DNA of 64,000 nt from Conchocele bisecta (GCA_029237695.1 CM055279.1:62531586-62595585); one strand, 5' to 3'. Counted from the stretch's first letter, positions 34,150 through 45,530 are shown. The notes: generated by a model not told the origin, from the letters alone. A program made the numbers and translations.

Positions 34150-36891
34150 CAAGTCTTGTTCAGTCTAGTTCCTTGTTACACTGGCCCAGACAGAAGCACA
34201 ACTTTGTGCAGCGCAGACCAGCCTTCATGCATTTGCACCTCCCAGAACATGCCTGTTTACATCCACACCTAAGCAGTTACTGGCACCCATTGTCTGCTTC
34301 TGGTAGAGTAGTCCAGTATGGTGTCCATGGTGAATCATCACACAATTTCTCCCAACCCTGTGAAGAAGGTGGAGGAATCTGAGGATCACCTATGAGACAC
34401 TGTCCCCAGATATGTCCCGCCTGATAGACTGCTGTCTTGATATGTTGTTCCAGTGCAGCCATGTTATCAATCTTCCGATTTCCAAACGCAGAGCTGCTTA
34501 CGAGCATCATTCACATGACGGTGGGCTGATATTCTCTGGCACAGAAGGACGACGTACCTATCGATTTCATGTGTATCGTCACTTGGAACTTGATTTGGAA
34601 TATGTGATAAGCAGTCAAACACGGGCACCAGATGATGCATGGTGCATGAAACAGCCCATGCTGTGTTCTTTCTAATGCCATAAAATGCAGAAACCGTGTC
34701 ACATCCTCATATAGCAAAAGACCCCATGCTGCGTCGGTGCCTAATGCTGCAGAAATCAGGTGACATGGGATATATAACGTACCTTAGCACCATAGCCGAA
34801 CGTCACCGATAGTTCACAGTCCTGTTAGGTGCTTGCAACAGCAATGATGATAACCACCACGTCAGTTTCTGTTGCATGGTATCATCACCTTGGACAAGCC
34901 ATGGTGGACTGAATGTGAAGCATGGAACACGAGTCTGGTACCCGCTTCTTCATGAGTACAGAACAACCCAGAGATGTCTGACATGGTAGATGAAACAGCA
35001 TACTGGCCACATGTGGATTATGGATATGATCTGCTTTCCTTCTGTAGGCTGGAACTCCTGTATGACATTGGCAAGGAGACGGAACAGACCAGTTTTGTTC
35101 TTATCAACACAAAGGAAGTTTTTCCAGTGAACTGGGATTGTTGTGTTGTTGGCTACTTGAAGTAGAAGCCCAGTACCACGACTCTGACGTGTTTGTACCT
35201 TGAGGCTGTCCTCTCTGTAGTCATCCCAAACCATATCTACCCGGACAACATCTCGCAGCATAGATGCCAGCTGTGCGTAATCCTGAAATGTCTTAATAGT
35301 CACTTGGGCTTTCCTGTGATCAAGTATGTGCACAAGTACTGCACCATCAACAATTCTAATATCAACGCTTGGAATATCTTCCAGCTGAGGAGAAAATGAT
35401 TCAAAACACTCCATCAAGTCAGATTTAGAGCTTGGGCATGATATATACATCTTTGAGAAGAGGTGAACATCTCTTTGTAGTACTGGCATTGAACAAGGAC
35501 CGACTAGTCCTCGGTTGGTGAGTTGCCTACACGCTCTTCTACGAATCTCTGGCACTGTGTTTTCCCAATGTCTTCTTCCAGGCATTACCACTTTGGTATC
35601 AAGAGCATAGAGGTCTGTACCTATGTCTATAAATGGGTTGCCAAATTCTTACATTGCACCAACCACACCACGGACATGAGACATGATGGCATTCTGCACG
35701 CTGGGGATTTGTTCATGGTGCGCTCTACATCAGGTATGTTCATGCTATGCTTGTGATCGTACTATTTCAGCAGTCTGGCCGTTTCTGGGCCAGCTATCAT
35801 CCAGCACTTCAATGCTGTCGCGTTTTCGGTGATTCCTATTACACAACCATCACCCTTTACCATTGCATTAAGCTGTCCATGAACTGGACCATGGGCAAGT
35901 GCTGAAAACTTGTGGTTGGATTTCTGTGTAACAAAGTTACCACTCAGGAACTGTGCATGTATTGCTGGACATGTATTTCGCAGGGCCAGTAGATCTTTCA
36001 CATGAACTGTCATCCAGCGAGCATAATGATAGTGGTCAAGAGCGAACATCCATGGGGTGATCTTTCCAAGTGATTCCACGTAGAGATCAAAGTCTCTCTC
36101 ACGGTGTTACCTGAGAAACTGTAGGAAGAGGAGTTCCAGTTCCATAACCAAACTGTTCAGATTGCATGTGATAACACGACTCTTCAAAGTGCAGCTGTTC
36201 TTCATCAGGTGTGTTGGAACGAGTACGATCGGTTATGAAGAAAAAGGGCTGCAGCTGTAACTTGTTATGTGCCCATTGACCTCTGGATCTATGTTAGCCT
36301 TGCTCTTGCAGTTTCTTGTCCCGCTTAACTGCTGTATTATTACACATCACATAACAGGCTGTGTGCCACTTGGCATTGTGATTAACTAGTGTATATTCTA
36401 TGCCATTACCATCGTATAATCAGAGACATCAAAGGTACATGCCCACTCCGTATGCTCAAAATGCTCTTTATATCAGAGACATCATCCGAGACATTTTCTG
36501 GCAAAATAAATATGCATTCACAATTACCCCACGTATTGATTGGCATTATTATACATTTGAAATTAGTATAAATAATTTAAAAAAATCATTCCTCATTTGC
36601 ATATGAAAATAGCCTGATACCACCGTGCGTCACTATCAGTAAAATAAATATTTCTTAATGAGTATATCTGTATATTGGGCACTCGTAATTTTTAGAACTG
36701 GTGGAATAGTGACACAATTATACACTTATTTAATTCCTATTAACAGTTTGTGCCTACTGAGTGGACATGTACCTTTAATGTTCAATGGCACTCTTTTCAG
36801 TTCTTCTATTGGTGTTGGGCTTATAAGTTTTATCAGTTGGTTTAGCTGGTACTGGGCAAGCCTTAGGAACTAGTTTTATTTTCTTGGACAT
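34150..36891 (-). pseudogene. Element B protein, internally deleted and broken
   Basis: Reading from the right on the minus strand, the N-terminus starts at 36891 (MSKKIKLVPK...) and is cut by a TTAA MITE (36429-36778). A zinc-like motif follows (KWHTACYVMCNN, about 36365-36320). A large part of the middle is missing, and the frame then gives DHYHYARWMTVHVKDLL and KCWMIAGPETARLL (36079-35762), VDGAVLVHIL and WDDYREDSLKVQTRQSRG (35591-34950), GCDTVSAFYGIRKNTAWAV (about 34735-34680) and GHIWGQCLIGDP (34510-34277). The CXC tail ends at about 34165, after an in-frame TAA. Several frameshifts make it non-functional. Order and motifs match D and A. Confidence 0.8.
36429..36778. mobile_element. TTAA-type MITE, copy 4, inside element B
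   Basis: Starts TCAAAGGTACATGCCCACTC (TTAA changed to TCAA) and ends GTGGACATGTACCTTTAA. It is a 350-bp internally deleted form. It separates the first 37 or so codons of the B protein from the rest. Confidence 0.85.
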
Positions 36892-37599
36892 GGTTACAAG
36901 TTTATGTGAATATCCAAGGACAACATATACCATCACCAAACCTTCACCAGTATCTGAAAAACATAAATATTATCTATCGTTAAAATTGTAAATTGCACTG
37001 TGTATACCAAGTTTATTGACGGTGCCATGACGTCTAGCTTCCGGCTTAGTCGGTCTCAGATTCAGGCACTTATGGGAAATGGTGTTCACTTTATGTTTGA
37101 TGTCGGATCTAAATAGATTTTTTCTTGCGCACACGATGGCACCGGCCGATTTTTTAAATGGTGCCCAAAGTTGTCCCCCGGGCCATTTAAAGACCACACC
37201 CAATGGGCGTTTTTTCAGCTAGTGGGGATTTGTACAATTGTTAAATGGTAACCGATTTTAATGCTTTTGGTGTCGATTTGTAGGTTTTCATGTGTGCTGA
37301 GGCCGATAAAACAAAAATCAAAATCAAATATGGCCACCATAAGGTTTAAAATTCAAAATGGCCGCCAAATTAATGCAATTTTGCGTTATTAATTTAATAG
37401 CTGAAATGGGTCATTTAAATTTATTTGAGATGCGTGTATTCCTTGTGCTTGACATAGGAGCTCAATAATAATAAATACCAAACTTAAAAATGGCTTCCAT
37501 AATACTATATCAAAATCAAAATGGCCGCCAAAATAATATGATTCTGTACGAACGGGTGAAACTTGTTTATTATATACATTTTTTGGAAATTACTATCTG

Positions 37600-38370
37600 C
37601 GCCTATTGGGTGAAATATAGTCACGAGATGGTTAAACAGGGACTCTAACACTAATGTGTGAATTACTGCCTGCTCCTGTGCCTATTGTGTGTAATATACT
37701 AGTTGTCACAAGACGGATACACAGGGACTCTAACACTAATGTGTGAATTACTGCCTGCTCCTGCGCCCAACTGGTGTAATATACTAATGGTCACGAGACG
37801 GGTACACAGGTACTCTAGCACTAATGTGTGAATTACTGCCTGCTCCTGCGCCCAACTGGTATAATATACTAATGGTCACGAGACGGGTACACAGGGACTA
37901 TAACACTAATGTGTGAATTACTGCCTGCTCCTGCCCCCAACGGATATAATATACTAGTGGTCGCTAGACGGGTACACAGGGACTCTAACACTAATGTGTG
38001 AATTACTGCCTGCTCCTGCGCCCAACGGGTGTAATATACTAGTGGTCACGAGACGGGTACACAGGGACTCTAACATTAATGTACGAATTACTACCTGATC
38101 CTGCGCCCTATTGGTATAATATATTAGTGGTCACTAGATGGGTACACAGGGACTCTAACACTAATTGTGAATTACTGCCTGCTCCTGCGCCCATCGGGTG
38201 TAATATATTAGTGGTCGCTAGACGGGTACACAGGGACTCTAACACTAATGTGTGAATTACTGCCTGCTCCTGCGCCCAATGGGTGTACTATACTAGTGTT
38301 AACGAGACGAGTACACAGGGACATTAATGTGTGAATTACTGCCTGCTCCTGTGCCTATTGGGTGTATTAT
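37600..38370. repeat. 85-bp satellite, about nine units, inside element C
   Basis: GCCTGCTCCTG recurs at 37668, 37753, 37838, 37923, 38008, (38093, variant), 38177, 38262 and 38341, almost exactly 85 bp apart. The unit includes ACACAGGGACTCTAACACTA. It lies between the left TIR and the 3' end of the coding region. Confidence 0.95.
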
Positions 38371-38454
38371 ATTCGACTACACATGTAAGCTATGCATCGT
38401 ACAATGGGATGCGTTGAGAGTGTAACAGCGAAATGTATACCGATGTAAACCTAT

Positions 38455-40916
38455 TCATCTTTCATCGTCAGAGCTGTCCTCGCTTTCTGGTGCTACACAA
38501 TCCTCATCAGAGTCTGTAGCATCAACATCAAACCCGTTTATAATGTCTCAAGTTCCCAGCCATATGCCAGTACATCCAGTTGGTGGTATGTACTGTTCAA
38601 ACAATTTACCATCCCGTTTGCAAAGAGGTTGGCACGCTGGATTGCATATTTCAGAGATAATCGATCTGGTGGTAGATCCTTTAGTCGCGTGAATGTACGC
38701 TTACTTCCCTTCCCGGAAAAGAGCATAGCATATCGATTATCTCCGGGTGTCTTCTCTTTTTTCGGTCGGTTGTAGATAACATGGAGGAGAAAGTATGTGA
38801 CCTCGTTGACATCGGCCTCAGTAGTCTCCAAGCTTGACAACAGTGACAATGTATGTGAATTATGTTGCATTTTCCTGAAGAATCAGTATTTGGACCGACC
38901 GTAGAAAGGCTGTGTAAAGTCACATCCAGTCAGCACATGGAATGCCGGAAGACGTTTACATATATCATCTCCCAGATGTTCTGCTAAAGCTTTGACATTG
39001 TGATATGTTATACCACATTTTCATGACGCAGTCCCCTGTCTGAAATATAAACTGCTATCACATTTGCCAGAAACAAACAATAGCAGTATATACGCATCAG
39101 TGTCATCAGCTACAACACATACACCCGCATGTCTGGTGGTAGCATATACTGCGTAATGTGCCAGTCTGTGATCAGCTTCCTTGTGCTGCGAACACAGTTC
39201 AGATACGTCAACTGCGGGCAGAGAACCATCTGCTAGCAGATGTGTAAGCTGAATTTGATTGCAGTCATTCGTAAGGAAGTCGTACCAATCTTGATAACCT
39301 TTGCCCAAGATCTGCTATGTGTCTCTCTCTTCACCTGTAAGGTCGACCTTTGGACATGTACAAGTTTCCATCGGCTGGACGATAATCATACAAGGTGAAT
39401 GGTTGAGCCTGGCAAAGTTCTGAGATACACCACAACCCTGTTTGCCCATGATCTGAATGTGTTAGGCACAAGCCCAGTTATTGGAATTAGACGCACGACT
39501 CCCATTGCATCCACTATACTACATTCAATTTCTGTCGGCACAGTTGCAGTGGGTGGTTCTGGGGAAAGGTTCTGTAGATTGTCTCTGAACAATGATTTCG
39601 CTGATATTCTACTCAGACCTAATTCACTGCAAATAGCCCATGGTTTGCTTGTAATCGGCCAATCCATGATAGGGCGCAGATTCAACTTTCGAGCGTCATA
39701 GTCAGCTAGGATTGTTGCAAATGATCTCCCTTCGTCTTCTGCTATTGACATTTTCTGCGAGTTTATCAAAGGTAAAGACTGGTTGTCCTTTGATTGGATC
39801 ATGGTACCCTGTGGTCGGTCGAGTTATGCAGGGTGTGTCACATGTTTCTATAGATTCAGACCTGTTGTGTGTTGTCGCCTGCTATGGGTCTGTTTGTAGT
39901 TGTTCGTCAACCGCTGTTATTCGCTGTGTGAATTCCTTGCTTGCTTTATCCCCAAGTGCTTTTGTGGTCACTACAGTGTTTGCTAGTGGCTGGCTTGTTG
40001 ACCAATGGTCGGGAACCCAAGTGTGTAACCCCACTGCAATTCGTTCAACTGCAGTTTCATCCTTTTTCATCCGTTTACTACCGAGTTCCACATGCTTAGA
40101 ATGTGCGTCCGTCTTCACTTTGTCATCGAGATGCTGCTTGAGGGGGCTGCTAGTTAGTGGTTGATCCGGACCCATCGCGCACTTGTGCCAGCATTCTCTG
40201 TATTCGTGTGTTTCTCACCACTCAACGAGCCACTGAAAGCCCCGTCAACGAGATATTGGTAAGCACTGGGATTTCGAGTCTTCAAATTTCTCATATCAAT
40301 ATAGAAGTAGCTCATGTTTCGGGCATAATTCTGGCGATTCAACCTAAAGCACCACGGCAAGAAGTGATGTATAGACTCTATAAATCCCTCCCAATTTCCT
40401 GTGCGATGGAACTGGATAATGTTCACCATCTCTATGAACGAGTCCATCCATGTAGCGATTCCTCCCATCAGTGTAGGCGGCAGCGTCATGTCTGGGTGAC
40501 TTACCAACTTTTCAAGGTTACCCGGTGTTTGTTCACGGCGAAGGTTATCTATGGCTGGTGCCAGAGAGTCATCCACCTGCGTATAAGCCTCATTGGCATG
40601 TATCCCCAATTGTGTGTTTGGTTCTTCATCCAGAATCACACTTTCAGCTTCGTGTGTTACCCATGTCACCTGCATCGCCATCTTCACATTGGACAGTTGG
40701 CTCTGTGACGATGTCATCTGATTCATGAATCTCGATGCACTCCATTTGAGTGTCGGCCTCATTGGATTGTTTCGTCGACACTGTACTTATTTGTTCTTCA
40801 TCCATCATCACACATGTAGCTCCACGTGTGTAACCCATGCCATCTGGATCGGCATTTTCACATTGGATAATTGACTGTGTGTCATAAGATTCATGCTCAG
40901 GGACCACATTGTTCAC
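38455..40916 (-). pseudogene. Element C protein, divergent family member with an acidic tail, broken
   Basis: Segments on the minus strand, in order, give an N-terminal acidic region containing an internal duplication (CENADPDGMGYTR and CEDGDAGDMGNTR), then LNRQNYARNMSYFYIDMRNL and the downstream YLVDGAFSGSLSGEKH (40762-40154). GLVPNTFRSWANRVV (39802-39386), KEADHRLAHYAVYA and VVADDTDAYILLLF (39308-39021) and HVLTGCDFTQPFYGRSKY (about 38945-38890) follow. These correspond to the YAR, EEAD, DTD and GCD motifs of A, B and D, but DTVS has become DFTQ. The C-terminus is acidic (ATDSDEDCVAPESEDSSDDE) and has no CXC domain. Several frame changes and a stop after GRSKY show decay. Confidence 0.7.
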
Positions 40917-42138
40917 TATTCTGAAGGCGAAATGACATTACTGATGGTAATGTAATATGCCTATGTCAGGTCATAAATAGAGTATGATCATGATCTACAC
41001 TGGTCAAAACAGTAATAGATTCATTTTGTTCAAATAAGCATATGCAGTATTTATATGCACCATTGTTCCGCCCGCCATTTAAGCGACCAGTACGTATACA
41101 TGTAAAATGGCATGGCATATAGGTGGAGTGAGAGGGACGGTGCGTGAGCATGTGGCGGTGGTGTTTACATATATTCTTGGTGAGACAGTATTAATATAAT
41201 GGTTGAATCATATCATTATACAACATGGAAGCTATTTTAAATGCACAGGTATCGCCTTGCTGTATGTCTCAACGCCATTTCAAATATCTATATAATTAAC
41301 AATTTTCACAAATCGGAACATAATTATAATATTTCGTTGCCGTTTTGATTTTTATGTCTCTTATGACGGCCATTTTGAATTTTATTTTTATTATCAGCGA
41401 ACATGTATGTCAGAAATAACAACGATACACATCTATAATTAATTGGAATGACCCATTTCAAACATTATAAACAAAGTACGCAATTTTACACTTTTTTGGC
41501 GGCCATTTTGAATTTTAAACTTTATGGTGGCCATATTTGATATTTATTATTGTTTTATCGGCCTCAGCACACCTGAACACCTACAAATCGACACCAAAAG
41601 CCTTAACATCGGTTACCATTTAACACTTGTACAAATCCCCACTAGCTCAAAACCATGCCCATTGGGTGTGGTCTTTAAATGGCCCGGGGGACAACTTTGG
41701 GCATATTTTTATCATCGTGTGCGCAAGAAAAAACCGATTTAGATCCGATTTCAAACATAAAGTGAACACCATTTCCCATATGTGCCCGAATCTGAGACCG
41801 ACTAGCTGCTTCGCATATGTGCATCAGTTAGGTTTGAGGTGAAATGCATGTGTTATGATCACTATTTTTCAAACTGTGCAGTGAGATGTTTGTAATGTTT
41901 TATTAGATTCCTAGACCTCAAAAACATTGGCAAAGGCACCAAGATCAAGAAAATTGGAGCACTTAGACCAAAGGTATTGACAAAAAATTATTTGATGGCG
42001 GCCATTTTGACCGGGAAGCGTTGGAATGACATCGTCGTTCCCGCAATTTTTGGAATCAGCATACTCAACAACCCCCCTATGCAAATTGCCATGCATGTTT
42101 CCAAATGTGCACACCCAATTCACGTATCCGCCCCACTA

Positions 42139-42449
42139 TGGGAATTGAATTGGGTTATTGCCCATTATAAAAGTAGTAAGATTATTACTGATCCTACTGC
42201 TTTTGGGAGGGGGCCAAGTTATTCTGGTATGGCGAGGACCTGGCATCAGATCAGGATCATTCTGATTTCAGGGCTGAATATATAGTTCTTTTATTGTAAA
42301 TATTCAGTTCTGATTTTGAGATGTACTTGAACATGTACATGCACTTGTACAGGTAATATATGGGATTAGTACTACACCCATTGACCATTGGCCTTAAATG
42401 ACCTTAGCTGTTGATAGGCCGTTAAGTCCCAACAAACAAACAAACAAAC
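42139..42449 (+). mobile_element. SINE, 3' part, resumed after element B
   Basis: GAATTGAATTGGGTTATTGC continues the SINE begun at 27347, through GGGGGCCAAGTTATTCTGGT and the tail GTTGATAGGCCGTTAAGTCC with (CAAA)n. It supplies the right flank that defines the TGG duplication. Confidence 0.88.
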
Positions 42450-42563
42450 ATACATTGCAACCTGTCTCTCCAAGCACTGAAGTCATACGTGACATGTATG
42501 TATGATGCGATTTGTAGAACTACCATGAGTGACGCGTATTGGTGAGTAGAGCTAAATACTGTA

Positions 42564-43278
42564 TTAAAGGTACATGCCCACGCAGTAGGCACAACATGTT
42601 CTTTATAGGAATTAAATAAGTGTATAAATTATGTCACTATTCCACCAGTTCTAAAAATTACGAGTGCCCGCTATACAAATATAATCATTTATTAATTATC
42701 AATTTACTGTTAGCGACGCGCGGCGGTAACAGTCTATTTTGATAATGTGCGGGGACGACAACTGTCACATCACGGCTTGCGGTGCGAATGCGCAGTATAC
42801 TACGCGCGCCAGTAGGCTTCCCAATATGTAAACAAGAATATCAACATGTCGAAACGTCCAGGACGGAAATTGTATGAAACGGCGTCGGCCAAAAAAAAAG
42901 GCGAAATGTCTGAGGGACAGGCAGTACAGAGAGAGAGTGGTTAATATTGGCGACCAGATCACCAAATGGAAAGAGTTACGTGGAGATTTAGATTTGGACT
43001 CGAACAGAGATTTTTCTTCACAACTTCCGATACTTCACTGCGCATGTCAAAGATGTGGTATGATTGACCGTGTCACGTGACGCGTATTGGTAAAAATAGC
43101 ACGAGGTCGGAAAATACCCTTTCTGGTCGCGGCATATAACATGCGATTTAACACCAATTAACACGCGCCGTAATTAAAAATAACTCGTTAGTGGGTAGAC
43201 AAATGGCTCATATAAGGCATGACAGAAAATGAAAAGTAGTAGTACAGTGTAACCTGCTGCGTGGGCATGTACCTTTAA
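42564..43278. mobile_element. TTAA-type MITE, long form, copy 5
   Basis: Starts TTAAAGGTACATGCCCACGC and ends GCGTGGGCATGTACCTTTAA. It is near identical to 3089-3812. It carries the better-preserved small ORF (frame from 42846 shifted at the poly-A run, then open to 43080). Confidence 0.92.
42846..43080 (+). pseudogene. Small ORF carried by long TTAA MITE, second copy
   Basis: ATG at 42846 opens MSKRPGRKLYETASAKKK; a one-base slip in the adenine run (42891-42899) then moves the frame. The downstream frame encodes KCLRDRQYRERVVNIGDQIT followed by KWKELRGDLDLDS and ends ILHCACQRCGMIDRVT. The CxC..C ending and K.W..L pattern suggest part of a larger transposon or host protein. Function unknown. 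Confidence 0.45.
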
Positions 43279-43518
43279 CTCTTTGCATGCTGGGAAATTT
43301 GTGGGCTATAAATAGTTCAAAAATAGCAGATGAAAATTAATTATATTTTCTTTTATTTCTCCGTATAAATGTCATGAATATGTCTTGGAATATTATTAGA
43401 ATTGTGTCCGGAGGACACAATTCTAATGAAATTTCAAGACATATTTACAGAGAGAAATAAAACATATACTCCTAATTCGTTTGGCGGATATTTTCGCCGC
43501 TAGCATGCACAGAGTTAA
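43275..43518. mobile_element. TTAA-flanked foldback MITE (TTAACTCTTTGCATGCTGGG)
   Basis: The left end TTAACTCTTTGCATGCTGGG and the right end CTAGCATGCACAGAGTTAA enclose a hairpin core (AGAATTGTGTCCGGAGGACA CAATTCT at about 43400-43427). Its left TTAA is also the right TTAA of the upstream MITE, so it inserted exactly at that boundary. Confidence 0.8.
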
Positions 43519-44093
43519 ACAAGTACTTAGTGTGTGTATACACTTATTTAATTCTTATGAACAAAAGTTTGTGTCTGCTGAGTGGTCATTCAGTTGGCAC
43601 ACAATGCTATTTATATGAAGTAAATAAATGACTGTATAATTGTGTCACTATTCCAACAGTTCTCAAAATTACAAGTGCCCGCTATGCAGCTATGATCCTT
43701 TAGTAATAGTTATTTTACTGATAGTGACGCGCGGTGGTATCCGGCTATTTTCATATACAAATAAGGAATGCTATTTCTTTTAATTATTTATACTAATTAA
43801 ATGCGTCACCTGAAAAAATAGTATTTTCCACATATTATAAAGTGTGATCATTGCACATCAAAAAATAAATACAGAGAATAAATCGTAATGTCCGTTAACA
43901 TTTCAAGGAAACACGGTTATCGCCCCTGATATCAATTTGGAAATTTACGTCATATATAAAATGTATAATAATGCCAATCAATACGTGGGGTAATGGTGAA
44001 TGAATGATTATGTTGCCAGAAAATGTCATATCTACATAATAGACAGAACTATCTGTCTTCCTATATTATAACCTACTGAGTGGGCATGTGAAT
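43519..44093. mobile_element. Two truncated TTAA-type MITE copies, head to head
   Basis: 43535-43590 is the right end of one copy (TATACACTTATTTAATTCTT...TGCTGAGTGG). It abuts a second, reversed copy running to 44093 (CACGGTTATCGCCCCTGATA near 43912; CTACTGAGTGGGCATGTG at the end). Neither has complete termini. Confidence 0.65.
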
Positions 44094-44249
44094 ATTATAA
44101 TAACATTGGGTATTATTTAAAGTGGCTTGTCTCGTTCATATCACAAAGTGTCTGTGCATTAAACAATGGTCACAGGAGATGAACATAAGGAACACAGAGA
44201 ATCTACACACATGTCCTGAATTAGAGTCCACGGTTTTACAGAGATATTC

Positions 44250-44891
44250 TGTTCTCAGAGCTCCAGATAAGCTTTGTGTCTAAAGATTATTGTACCAACC
44301 TGATTTCAAATTAAATGCGTATTTTATTTTGACAAATGGATTACTGATTTTCTTCATTATTAAATAGGGCACAAATGATCAAAATATAAAACAAATTGAA
44401 CCATTCCTTTATTTGAATGTATTATTACTTAACCCTTTGAACCCGAAAGCCCGCTATATCTGTTTATGCAAACAGTGTAGATCCAGATGAGCCGACTCGT
44501 AACGAGCCGTCTCATCAGGATCTGCACTGTTTGAAAGTAATTTTCATATGTTTGAGAACAACAAATATCCCCTTTTTATAAATGGAATAGTCTGAAAATC
44601 ATTTTGCGATGATTGGATTGCTTGCAAAATTAACATATCGCAGCCCATTCACTTACTTAGGGGGGAAAGGGTTAATATTCACTTAATAAACGTATACTGC
44701 ACCACAGTTGACTATTTACTTAGTTGAACTGCAGTTTGATTTTTACATTTTCAATTTTATTACAGTATTCCACTACTCAATTTAAAAATCAAAGCGTATT
44801 TTCACATTGCTGTGAGTATTCGTACCCCCACTGTTGATAATCAATGCGTATTCAACTTGAATAAGCCAATACGCTCCTTATCTGGAGCTCT
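44250..44891. mobile_element. CAGAGCTCCAGATAAG TIR element
   Basis: It begins CAGAGCTCCAGATAAGC and ends CTTATCTGGAGCTCTG. Inside are TTTCAAATTAAATGCGTATT and TGATAATCAATGCGTATTCA, and a nested TTAACCCTTT MITE (44429-44675). Partial copies are at 2590-2755, 24040-24397 and 48040-48235. No coding capacity or clear target duplication. Confidence 0.65.
44429..44675. mobile_element. TTAACCCTTT foldback MITE, copy 1
   Basis: TTAACCCTTTGAACCC at the left and GGGGAAAGGGTTAA at the right, with TTAA on both sides. The core is a hairpin (GATCCAGATGAGCCGACTCG / CGAGCCGTCTCATCAGGATC). The paralogous site at about 2568 (ATTACTTATTCAC) has no insert. Confidence 0.85.
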
Positions 44892-45195
44892 GTTAAATCT
44901 TACAGTTCCACAATACTAAAGCCAATAACGGAAATGAAATTGACAACATTAATTTACAATGTATTCAGCTATTTCTGACAAATATTACAAAAACATCAAT
45001 AATGCGACACGGGCATCCAACGTTGTACATGTAGCAAGGGAGGTAATTTTTGCCCCGAGGACACCAATCGGTATTTTCGTCATTCGACGTTAAAATAGAA
45101 TACGACAAACATATGTAAACATATACCGTTTAAATAGGCGAATTTACCATAATTATTGGAGACGCGTTACCATAATACCATTGCTGTAAAGTCCC
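44892..45195. repeat. Segmental duplication partner of 2750-3850 (without the MITE)
   Basis: CCAATAACGGAAATGAAATT and the following 300 bp align with 2765-3088 and 3813-3860. The missing MITE at 45143 gives the unfilled TTAA-like site. Confidence 0.8.
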
Positions 45196-45393
45196 ATGGC
45201 CCACGATGTCAATATATGTTACACCCGATTCCTATCTTTTTCAGGTCACATACGAACAGCAGCACAACTACCCGATGTGATGACCGCGTCCTATTATGGT
45301 ACACGTTACGATAATTGTTTACTTCAGGAGATAATCAAAAATGCAACCAACCGCCTTTTGATAATTGAACCTCTCGGAAGTGATGTTGTGTAG
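45196..45393 (+). other. Exon-like block upstream of the second zinc-finger array
   Basis: Same sequence as 3860-4029, including the acceptor-like CTATCTTTTTCAG ending at 45245. One frame is open from an ATG at 45196 to a stop at 45393. Here an indel places RLLIIEPLGSD in the upstream frame, so the link to the fingers is lost. Confidence 0.45.
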
Positions 45394-45530
45394 TGTGGAT
45401 CAAAACAGGAATCGACCACATAAATGCACCGCGTGTGACAAGACCTTCTTAAAATGAGGAGGAGGAGGAGCCACATACTTGTAGTGTTTCTGACAAGACT
45501 TTCACACAGAGTGGCGTCCTCAAACGGCAC
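45394..45530 (+). pseudogene. Ruined first fingers of the second zinc-finger locus
   Basis: The first finger (HKCTACDKTFLK) runs into a stop and a (GGA)n insertion at about 45455-45472. The next finger, recognisable as TCSVSDKTFTQSGVLKRH, has its second zinc cysteine changed to serine (TGT to TCT). The open frame used below begins after these lesions. Confidence 0.7.

Larger units (their letters stand above)
37047..41804 (-). mobile_element. Element C: 4.76-kb DNA transposon (TAGTCGGTCTCAG ends, GCT duplication) nested in B
   Basis: TIRs of about 450 bp start TAGTCGGTCTCAGATTC at 37047 and end GAATCTGAGACCGACTA at 41804. They share long stretches (GGGAAATGGTGTTCACTTTA, AAAGTTGTCCCCCGGGCCAT). 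GCT flanks both sides (37044-37046 and 41805-41807). The interior holds an 85-bp satellite (37600-38370) and a minus-strand coding remnant (38455-40916) of the A-D protein family. Confidence 0.92.
27448..42138 (-). mobile_element. Element B: DNA transposon (TAGTGGGGCGG ends, TGG duplication), 14.7 kb including nested insertions
   Basis: The left end TAGTGGGGCGGTTATG and the right end CCGCCCCACTA are inverted. After a divergent stretch of about 60 bp, the TIRs match strongly (GAGTATGCTGATTCCAAAAA, TTTGGTCTAAGTGCTCCAAT) over about 290 bp at 27448-27735 and 41890-42138. TGG flanks both sides (27445-27447 and 42139-42141) and the SINE reads through once B is disregarded. Without element A, a MITE and element C, B is about 3.8 kb. 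It carries an internally deleted member of the A-D protein family on the minus strand, plus a 440-bp tandem duplication of its 3' end. Confidence 0.9.

Noticed and set aside
37600..38370. Regular repeats considered as a CRISPR array
   Set aside because: The whole 85-bp unit repeats, with no unique spacers, in a eukaryotic transposon context. There are no cas genes.
40157..40708. Plus-strand 183-codon frame in element C
   Set aside because: The opposite strand carries the YAR motif region of the family protein.
27448..42138. Element B as a CACTA (EnSpm) transposon because its right end is CACTA
   Set aside because: CACTA elements start with CACTA and end with TAGTG. Here the order is reversed (starts TAGTG, ends CACTA), and A, C and D share TAGT ends, so the resemblance is coincidental.
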